Assembly: GCA_023091665.1 (NCBI GenBank)
Contig: JALJCQ010000003.1
Coordinates: forward strand, 2,232,001 to 2,296,000
Direction of reading: 5' to 3'
Source: Pythium myriotylum
Lineage: Eukaryota > Oomycota > Peronosporomycetes > Pythiales > Pythiaceae
Length of the DNA stretch: 64,000 nucleotides
The notes beneath the pieces are model-generated. The model saw nothing but the letters and a program-made list of their open reading frames with translations. It was not told the origin of the DNA and made no database searches. Below are positions 21,347-29,700 of the stretch, in pieces (the stretch's first letter is position 1; the number at the start of each line of letters is the position of its first letter). Made by a program: the position numbers and the translations under genes.

Positions 21347-22105
21347 ATGGCCGAGCGATCGCTGGCTGCGCGTGCGCTGCTGCTGCTGCCCGTGGCGACG
21401 CTGGGCGCCTGGAGCGCCAACGCGGCGCTCGTGCGCACGCGCCACGCCGATGCGCAGGCGCTGAGCCTCGACTTCGTCGTGGGCTCGATGGACGACGCGA
21501 TCGCCGACTCGCTCGAGACCGGCGACCTCGTGCTCTTCAACCGCAAGCTCACGGCGCTGCAGCCACTCGCAGCGCTCCACACGTGGCTGCTGCGCCAGCG
21601 GCTCAACCCTCGCTTCGACCACGTCGGCGTCGTGTACGTGGACCGGCTCGGACGCAAGTTCGTCGTCGAGGAGACGCTCGCGCAGGTCCAGTGCCGTCCG
21701 TACCCGGCGCGCATTCTCTCGTCCGAGGCCACCGAGATCGTCGTGCTGCCGCTGCGCATGGCGCGCGACAAGCAATTCCAGCACCGCGCGCTGGAATTCG
21801 TGACGCAGCACGTGAACAGGCCGAGTCGTGTGTCGCTACGGCAGACCGTCGCGGCGCTGATCGACCCGGCGTCGTACCACCCGGCGGGCCCAGAGACCAC
21901 GCCGCCGCTCTTCCCGAGCGCTGCATTTGTCGCCGAGGCGTACGAGGCGCTCGGGCTCGTGGACCCACAGAAGCTGACGCGAGACCCGCGCGTGAACAAG
22001 GCCAACCTCACGCCACGGCACTTGGTCGCCAAGGCCAACGGCCTCGTGCTGCGCCCCGAGGCCCAGGCGCACTTTGCAAGTCCACTGCCCATCCGTCTGC
22101 AATGA
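21347..22105 (+). CDS. YiiX/NlpC-P60-like (permuted papain-fold) protein, nucleophile Cys apparently Ser
   Basis: From ATG 21347 the protein has 252 residues, preceded by a hydrophobic N-terminus (signal peptide or anchor, residues 5-25). The fold signature of permuted papain-like (YiiX/lecithin-retinol-acyltransferase-type) proteins is visible: 'TGDLVLFN', then the catalytic-type His in 'FDHVGVVYVD', and later the helix 'SAAFVAEAYEALGL'. In active relatives that helix starts with the nucleophile Cys (CSxxVxxAY); here that position reads Ser, and no Cys occurs nearby. It may be inactive, use Ser, or belong to a distinct subgroup. It lies between oxygenase copies B and C. It ends 81 bp before the convergent copy C. 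Confidence 0.6.
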   Translation: MAERSLAARALLLLPVATLGAWSANAALVRTRHADAQALSLDFVVGSMDDAIADSLETGDLVLFNRKLTALQPLAALHTWLLRQRLNPRFDHVGVVYVDRLGRKFVVEETLAQVQCRPYPARILSSEATEIVVLPLRMARDKQFQHRALEFVTQHVNRPSRVSLRQTVAALIDPASYHPAGPETTPPLFPSAAFVAEAYEALGLVDPQKLTRDPRVNKANLTPRHLVAKANGLVLRPEAQAHFASPLPIRLQ

Positions 22106-22186
22106 GACTAGACTCGATACGAGAGATAATGCAACGGAACGTTTTGGTTTTTAGTTGAGCAAGAGCTAGTATCTTTGGCTTACGAT

Positions 22187-23755
22187 CTAATGCATGAGAG
22201 AGCTTACGAGCGAGGCAACGCACACGACGACTGCGATAGTCGCTGTCGATGCGGCAGAGGTCTGACTGGTTGATGCACTGGACGGCACAGAGGCATTCGG
22301 TGCTGTGACCGAGTCGCTACTCGTGGTCGTGGCGTTGGTCGGCACGTCACAGACGAAGCCCTGGTCCACGATGTATGGTGCCTCGTCGCCAGTCTTGCAG
22401 CGCTGGCTCACGCCGGCCCCGCACTGGCCCTCAGGGAGCTGCGAGACACAGAGCATCCAGCAGTAGAACGTCGGTGTGTCACTGGCCTTGACGGTGCAGT
22501 CGCAGTTCTCAGCGCACAGAGCCTCGGCGCCAGGTCGGTCGATCTTGTTGCCGCTCAGGTTGCACTGGATCGAGCACGGGAGCTCGGGGTCCTTGCCTGG
22601 CTTCGGGAAGCACTGCTTCAGCACGCACTTGTCGTCACTTTCGTGGAGGCGACGACCTCGTGGACACGCGAGCGAGGCAAAGTTGGACTCCTGCTCGCCG
22701 TTGTGGTCCATCAAGTACCGCGCCGTGCTAGACGCAAACTCACCAAACGTCATACCCACGTTCAGCATTCGCTCCTCCGCCGACAACAACACCATCTTCC
22801 CGAACCACGCGCGGATCAAACGCTCAGCGCTTGACGATGACGTCGTTGTCGCTGTCGCTGTCGCTGTCGTCCCCGACAACCGAGGATACTTCATCGCGTG
22901 CGGCACCGGACGCAACGACGGACTCGAACGGATCCACTCCTGGAAACCAGACCCCACCATCAACACCAGCTCGTCTTCGTGGAGCGTCGGTCGCACCAGC
23001 TTGCCGGCGCGGTTCTCGATCAGCAGACCGCTCTCGTACGTCTCCACCGTCTTGTCCTCCACGACTGAGGCGGACGATCCCGATGATCCCGACGACACGT
23101 CAAAGTACTTGGGCGCCGTCATCGCGATGAGCATGCCGTTGTCCGTGTGCAGCTCGAGCGATAGTAGGTCGTCATCTTCACTCGAGCTGGATTGCGTCAC
23201 TCGAGGAGACGCCTCGTACGCGTGGAAGTGGTCCAGGTGCACGGACTCGGCCATCAGCTGCGAGCCCGACAGCGCCTCGTGGCTCGTGACCGTGAACGCC
23301 GCGGCGTCGAGCGACTTGCCCAGTGCCGCCACCGCCGTCTCCACCACGCCGCTCAGCGACCGGTACGACGCCGCGTACTCGGGACAGCGCGTGCGTGTGT
23401 CCTCGGCGGCCGTGGGTAGTTGTTTGCCGGACGTGGCGCTGATGGTGTATCGTTGGGTGCCGTCCTGGAGCGTCTTGTGCTGGAGGAAGGCGTCTCCGTT
23501 GGCGCCGGCCGTGAGCGCGCACTTGGTGGCTTCGAGCAGGTACGCTTTGCGTAGGTCGGCGCAGTTGGGTACGTTCTTGAGCGCTACGATGCCGTCTTGT
23601 TGGAAAGTGAGTAGGAGGTCTTTGGCATTGGCATTGAGTGAGTTGTATTCGAAGGCCGGGACGGTGAAAGCTTGGAGGTTGTCGTAGGCCGAGGCCGAGG
23701 CCGTTGGGAGAGCAAACACCGAGCCAGCGAAAAGCAGCGACAGCGGGCAGAGCAT
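22187..23755 (-). CDS. Secreted 2OG-Fe(II)-oxygenase-like protein, GPI-type (copy C)
   Basis: From ATG 23755 the protein has 522 residues; an open extension to 23869 lacks a signal peptide. Signal peptide residues are 1-22. The core contains the same putative iron ligands ('HTDNGM', 'RPVPHAM'), followed by the Cys-rich domain, a Thr/Ser linker and a hydrophobic C-terminus of GPI type. The near-identical block is at 22694 to about 23647; at nucleotide level this copy follows copy A more than copy B at the variable sites near the 3' end. One visible replacement is Tyr to Cys in the 'KNVPN(Y/C)ADLRK' segment. Inverted relative to copies A and B. Divergent from the temptin-like gene at 24197, with 441 bp between the starts. 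Confidence 0.75.
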   Translation of the reverse strand: MLCPLSLLFAGSVFALPTASASAYDNLQAFTVPAFEYNSLNANAKDLLLTFQQDGIVALKNVPNCADLRKAYLLEATKCALTAGANGDAFLQHKTLQDGTQRYTISATSGKQLPTAAEDTRTRCPEYAASYRSLSGVVETAVAALGKSLDAAAFTVTSHEALSGSQLMAESVHLDHFHAYEASPRVTQSSSSEDDDLLSLELHTDNGMLIAMTAPKYFDVSSGSSGSSASVVEDKTVETYESGLLIENRAGKLVRPTLHEDELVLMVGSGFQEWIRSSPSLRPVPHAMKYPRLSGTTATATATTTSSSSAERLIRAWFGKMVLLSAEERMLNVGMTFGEFASSTARYLMDHNGEQESNFASLACPRGRRLHESDDKCVLKQCFPKPGKDPELPCSIQCNLSGNKIDRPGAEALCAENCDCTVKASDTPTFYCWMLCVSQLPEGQCGAGVSQRCKTGDEAPYIVDQGFVCDVPTNATTTSSDSVTAPNASVPSSASTSQTSAASTATIAVVVCVASLVSSLMH

Positions 23756-24196
23756 CTTGAGTCGTGCTGGGCAGGCAGGGGATTCGAGAATACCAGTGTT
23801 GCTTGTCGTACGAGCATCGGTGGTGGGCGTGCTAATGATCCGTGGGGGTAAGCTCCCGTGCCGAGTCAATAATTGTCATGCGTTTGCCAGATGCGATGAT
23901 GGGAAGCTGATCGGATCTTCCCACTTACTCAATCTTCCAGTCGAGGATTGTCTCGCTCCTAGTAGCTGAGAAGACTCATCTACTTGCTGAGACCATTGCC
24001 ACGCTGGACAAGTTGATTCAGTCCACTCTACACTGGCTCATCTTGTCTTCCATCTCCCTCGTGATCCGGTGGTCTGGGATTTGCACAACAATTATTGACT
24101 CAACTAGTAGCACATGTGGAGACATCCCCTACAATGGGAGCTCCTTGCTGAGCCTCGCTCTCCATTCCCCAATTCGCGTTCAGCTCGGCCGTCGAC
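23756..24196. promoter_or_regulatory. Bidirectional promoter of pair 3, with two CAATTATTGAC motifs
   Basis: TCAATAATTG lies at 23866-23875 and CAATTATTGA at 24089-24098. As in pair 1, each copy reads CAATTATTGAC towards the gene it faces, and the start-to-start spacing is 223 nt against 222 nt in pair 1. They lie about 110 and 100 nt before the two start codons. Confidence 0.55.
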
Positions 24197-24721
24197 ATGC
24201 TGCCCAAGCTCATTCTCCTGCTGACGCTTGCTGTCGCCGTCGTCAGCGTCTCCGCGTGGCCCCAGTTCCTCTCGCTTGTGCCCAACGCCAATGAAGACAA
24301 TTTCGAAAACATCATCGACATCGGCCACCGCCCAGCCACAATTCTACGCAAACCGTTTGGCTTGGCGTTCGGCGTCGGCCGTAGTTGGACCAAGGAGTTG
24401 TGCCAGGCTGACTCGGACAACGACGGTCAGACCAACGGCCAGGAACTAGGCGACCCGTGCTGTGTCTGGTCGCCCGGTCGAGACGACCTCCTCCAACGGA
24501 CAACCAATACGTCGAACCCAGGATACTCGACCAGCAAGTCGGACCCGAGTCTCTGGAAGAACGTCGACTGCACAGCCTTCGAGAAGAAAGCAGCGGCAAC
24601 CAAGACCGACGGAACTCAGGCGCCTACTGCGAGTGGAGACAAGTCATCGGCGACGGGCGTGTCTGGCGCCGTCGCCAGCGTTCTGGTGATGACAGTCTTG
24701 GTGCAGCTTGTGGTGTCCTAG
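24197..24721 (+). CDS. Temptin-like secreted protein, GPI-type (pair 3)
   Basis: 174 residues, intronless. Signal peptide residues 1-20 end VSA before WPQ. The temptin core contains 'WTKELC', 'DSDNDGQTNGQELGDPCC' and 'NVDC'. After a Lys/Thr/Ala-rich linker the protein ends in about 20 hydrophobic residues, typical of a GPI signal. The segment before the core ('NEDNFENIIDIGH') is longer and more acidic than in the other two copies, so this is the most diverged paralogue. Confidence 0.85.
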   Translation: MLPKLILLLTLAVAVVSVSAWPQFLSLVPNANEDNFENIIDIGHRPATILRKPFGLAFGVGRSWTKELCQADSDNDGQTNGQELGDPCCVWSPGRDDLLQRTTNTSNPGYSTSKSDPSLWKNVDCTAFEKKAAATKTDGTQAPTASGDKSSATGVSGAVASVLVMTVLVQLVVS

Positions 24722-24912
24722 GTCATCAAAAGGTTATCAAGAGAGAATAATACACCTTGTTGCTTTCATTCGCACGAGTTTGCCATACCACCGGACCTTG
24801 AGCAAAATCCCAAAGCTGATATATATTAGTATGCTAGTCGCCAGCCTTTTCGCTGGGCGACCGCGTCCACGACAGGTTTTCTACGGCGGCTACTACTTCT
24901 TCGTCTTACTGC

Positions 24913-26428
24913 TTACTCAATGGGCGGGATGCACTTGGCATGGAAGGCCTGCCCTGACCCGTAGTCTCGGAACGACGGCGGTAGGAATGACCACTCATCA
25001 CTCTCCTTGGCCAGGATCTTCTTGCAGCTCGAGCATGGCGTCTGGTAGATCTTGTCGTAGTAGCCAAACCACGTAAACAAATGGTAGAAGCTCGTGTCCG
25101 GGTACTGCTTGCGGAAGTGGTCCATGGCCTTGCGCGCGTGGAGCGTCAGGAGCTTGAACACCTGGTGCGAGCTCTCGGACCACGCGCCCAGCGGCGCCTG
25201 CTCGTTGAACGGAAAGACCGAGATACGCTGCATATACTTGGTCACCTGGAGCGAAGCTGCACGTGCGAGTTCCTGCTCTTTGCTGGCTTCGCGGGCCTCG
25301 GTGATGCGGGTCTTGAGCTCTTCCATCTCAAGCTTGGTGGCCTCCTCGGCAGCCTGCTTGGCCTTGGCCAGCATGTCTCCCTTCTTCTTCTTGACGATCT
25401 GCTGCTGCTGCTGCTTTTTGGCCTTGTTCCTCGTGGAGCGAAGGCGTCCACCACTGCCAAAGGCCGGCGAGTTGGGCGTCGACGGCGTCATAGGGCTCGC
25501 GGCCACGCCGTACTCTCCGTTCGGGCCACTCTCGGGGATCGGCGGGTTGAACGCGAGGTAGACCGTGACTTCCTTGTTGATCTCGCAGCGCACGCCCTTG
25601 ATCACGCGTCGTCCGCCGCGAGTCGTCTCGGCGTGCTTGAAGAACTTGAGCTTGCGGTTCTTGGCCATCATGAAGTCCATCATCTCGTTCAGCGTGCTGT
25701 CGTGGGTTCCAAGAAACGAGATTAGTCAAGGGAGTAGTTAAGTGAGACCTTGGCAACGTACGCCGGCTGTTTCTCGCCGTACGGATCGAAGACCCGGGCG
25801 CGTTTCTGGGACTTGGAGGCGACAAAGAACGAGTTGGGCGGCGGCGGGCAGCGCGCGTCGCCCAGCATCTCGAGCCGTGGGAACGTGTGCCCGAGCTGGT
25901 CGAGGTAGACATTCTGGGCCTTGAGTCCCATCTCCTGGACTTGGTTCTTCCAGTGGTACTCGAGCATGAGGTTCCTGGTTAGGTTAAGACAGTGGTTAGT
26001 CTTGGGTTTAGACTCTGGTTAGACTTGTGCTCGAACTCTGCGCACCGATGGGCTTGAGTCACGTTCTCTATAGGTTTTGTCTTGGCGTCTAAACCGTCCA
26101 AAAAAGCAGTGGTTAGTTTTCTGCACGCCTGGATGGATCGACTAACCACGACGAACGCACCGAACTCGGGCCCGAGCCGCCGTAGCAGCTCGAGGTTCGT
26201 CTGCACGCGCTTGAGCTTGCTCTGGATGGCGACTCGCAGCGCCTCTTCCGACGACGTCGCGGCGCTCGCTCCGTCGCCATCGGCTGTGCCCGCGGCGCTC
26301 TGGCGGGCCGCCTGCGAGTCGAGCTTGTCTTGCGCCTCGCAGAGCTCGAGCACGATGCTCTCGGCCGTGGAGCGCAGCACGCCCACGCGGCCCAGGAGGA
26401 TGTCGGCGAGGTAGAACGGATCGCCCAT
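24913..26428 (-). CDS. MED27: Mediator subunit 27 (MED27)
   Basis: Four exons (26428-26161, 26088-26046, 25974-25762, 25696-24913) join in frame to 435 residues. The N-terminal half is helical ('VLELCEAQDKL', 'RVQTNLELLRRLGPEF'). The C-terminus is the MED27 zinc-binding end: 'CSSCKKIL' followed by 'SFLPPSFRDYGSGQAFHAKC', with the Cys-Cys...His-Cys order of the family. A long Lys/Gln-rich insertion lies between. MED27 sits at the junction of the Mediator head and tail and links activators to RNA polymerase II. The first intron (26089-26160) is 72 nt and open, so its retention would simply add 24 residues; splicing is preferred because it has a GTGCGT donor, a CTAAC element and a pyrimidine tract. 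Confidence 0.8.
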
Positions 26429-26720
26429 GGCCGACTAACCAGCGACTAAGTATCCACGACCACGCGCGTCTAACCGTCCAAGCGTCTAACGAGCCCGCCG
26501 GTTGTTGGCGTTGGCGTTGGTGGCACTTTCAACCAAAATGCCAACTGGGGGAAGGGAGCGGGGCGCCAAAACCGCAAGAGTGCTGGTCGGAACAAAAGCC
26601 GTCATTTATCCGTCAGAAATCGAGATATAATCCTAAATAGGATATTTATATTTCAGCCAATCAGCGTGCACTAGCCAAAACCTAAACAGTCGTTTATCGT
26701 AAACTCGAAATGAAAACACG

Positions 26721-29700
26721 TCACGACAGCGATGGCAGCTCCCCGACCGAGTCGTGGTCCTCGTCTCCGAGCAGATCTCCGGGGGCCTCATCACCTTCCT
26801 CATCGTCATCGCCATGATCTCCAACCATGTCCTCGTCTTCATCCCCTGTACCCTCGAGGTGGTCGTACTCCGGCGTTTCTATCCGCGTACCTTGCGGCTG
26901 CGGCTGTCCTTCAATGGCCACCTCGTGGCCCTCGAGTTCCTCCTGGGAGTGCTGCGCTTCGTCATCATCCCCATCCACACTCAAGGACGCAGCAAATGAT
27001 AACCCGGTCGAGTGGGCATCGGCATCGTCCTCGTCTACCGAGTGGTCACCTTCATGATCCTCGTCTGTCATCACGACGTCCTCGTCCACGTCATCGTGGT
27101 CGGCGTGCCCGTGGGTTCCATCGTCTTCCTCGTCGACTTCTACACCGTCTCCGTCTACATCCTCATCGTCCAGGTCGTCTTCATCCTCCACGTCCACGTC
27201 GCCATTGGACAGCAAGCCCGACTTGTCGGCTGCTGGATCTTCTTCGTCGTCCTCGTCGTCGTCAATGATCACGACGTCGTCGTCGTTCAAATCCTTCGCG
27301 AGCAGGGACAAGAGCACGCCAAGCGAGCTTTCAGTCTTCACACCGCCCTCAGCCGCCTCCACAACCTCCACACTAGACTCTTTCTGCCGTCTCTCCTGCT
27401 CGTACGAGGCAATCGCACCAATGTGGGCTGCAACCGACTTCGCCAGCGAGTTAGTCTCTTTGCGAACATCGTACCCGCCTTCCAGCACAGAGATCACCCG
27501 ACCATCGCAACACTCATCCGCAATCTTGAGTACTTCCTGTGTAGCCCAAACGTAGTCCTCTTCCAAATAACCCGCGGGTACCGCAGTGTTCTTGACAGCT
27601 GCACGGCCACCTAGAATATCGTCCTTGTGACCGTCAAAACCAGCCGAGATGAAGATAATATCAGGCCGGAAGGCACGCATCGCTGGCAAGATTTGCTCTT
27701 CTAACGCCGTGCGGAATGCTGTCGACCCAGATCCGATGCCCGAGTTCTCCAGTGCGACATTGACGAGATTATCCTTCTTTTCAGACTTTCCGGTACCTGG
27801 GAAGAATTTGCCAGAGGCGTAAAGGTGCACTGACGAAAAGAATCCGTCAGGGTCATCACGCATCAGTTCTTCTGTGCCGTTTCCGTGGTGAATATCCCAG
27901 TCCAGAACTGCGACTCGGCGGATCCACGGGTACTGGCGCGCATGAACAGCTCCGATGACGACGTTGTTGAGCAAGCAAAATCCGGACGAGGGAGCATCTA
28001 ATGTACGACCATGGCGACCAACGTGGTGGCCAGGCGGTCGCACTAAACATGCTGCATTGCGGAACTCCTTGCGAACAACTCGGTCCACAGCAAGGCAGAC
28101 GGTACCAGCGGCAGCTCTGGCAACATCCCAAGACTTGCTGCTTACGTAAGTGTCCATAGCGATGCCTGTCGGTACTGTGTTGAAAGCACCAAATGCGCCA
28201 CCCATCGAGCCCGTAGGTGAAGCTCGGGTCTCGGAAAGGCCAGTCGTGGGCAAATCGACGGCCCCTCGGTTTGTCTCAAACACAAGAGCAGGCGTAGCAA
28301 GCGAAACTGGACCACGTCCCGTAGTCTCCTTGGGGGCACTAGCCTCGCGAGATCTATCTTTTAGCTGCTGCAAATAAGCCGGAGAGTGGACGGCTAGAAG
28401 AGTGGACTCAGCCGGAGACAACTCGTCAGCGGATTGTGTCAAGCGGTCAATCTTCAGCGCATCGTCGAACTTTTTACGAAGCGTATTGAGATTGGTAATG
28501 ATCCGCTGCAAAATAGCATCCTGTGCGTTAGAAAGCTGACAGACCCCACAAATTTCAGGAGAACTTACATTGAGGCGCTCAGGGCATTCAGGATGGTCCT
28601 TCGGTGTTTGGTGGTCCAAAAAGACGGGGTGGTACGCGACCAAAGTCGAGTGGCGCACGACGCGGGTAGAAGACGATGAAGGGCCTTCCTGTGTCAAATC
28701 GATTATGATTTGCTTCAACTCGCCCATCGCACTACCCACCGCACTCTGTTCCGTTTGTTTGGCGGTAGGAAGCAACTGCTGGACACTCGGAGCTCGGCTG
28801 GAGCCTTCTCCCAGGAAAGAGGACATGAATGAGGGCGTGGCCAGTTGGGTCGGCCACTCAACACTTTTCCACTGCTCCAAATTCTCAAGAACTCGACGGC
28901 GTAACACACTTGCACCAGTCAAAACGTCGATCGCTTCTTGTTCGGCTGCCGGGTTCTCTCCGTCAACGAATGTAAGAGATCGCAGGATCGCAAACAGGCT
29001 CTCCACGGCGCGGCATCGCTCTTTCCACAAGGATTCGATTTCCTCCATGTAAAAAGACACGTATGCTCCACGTAACCCGGTGTTGTCTTCTTCCTCGTCA
29101 GTTTCAGTAATTGCCCCGTTCGGTAGCACGTCAGTCTCCTCTTTGAGGTGTCCGTTTTCTTGACCCAGTGAGGTACCTGTTACGCTGACAAGAGCTTCCG
29201 TGTAGTACTCGAACTCCTGCTGGAAGTCCTCAAAACGATCCGACAGCTTCTCAAGCCGCTCCAGAAAGACAGAATCGCATTGCTGCAGGAGCTCGTCCAA
29301 GATTGGTGCGAAAGTTTCCTTCATCAGCTCCACCAAAAGTAGATCACGAGTAATTCGCTGATGCTTCTTCTGCGCATCACTTGCTTTTGCGGTGATGCTT
29401 TCCAGCATACGGCGGTATACCACGAATACTTGGCTGAGACGCTCCTGCTCGATTTTGATAACCCCTTCTAAGGCGGCTCGCCGCTCTGCCTCAGCCTTCA
29501 CACGATCTCGCAGGGTGACTTCGTTCTTGTGAAGGTCAGTCAGTTTCGATGCCCAAGCATGTGGATCGTTTGTCTGGTTGAATTCGTCTCTCTTCCCGCC
29601 GCAGACTTCTGATTCTGCTACTTCCATCTCGGCAATCTCGTCGTCCGTTAGAAACAGATCTTGGACAAATTCGCCTTTTTCGCTATCAAGAGGTAGCAGA

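Noticed and set aside
22476..23687. 403-codon plus-strand frame opposite oxygenase copy C, with like frames opposite copies A and B
   Set aside because: It repeats only because the oxygenase core is near-identical; composition is Ser-rich shadow and no domain was seen.
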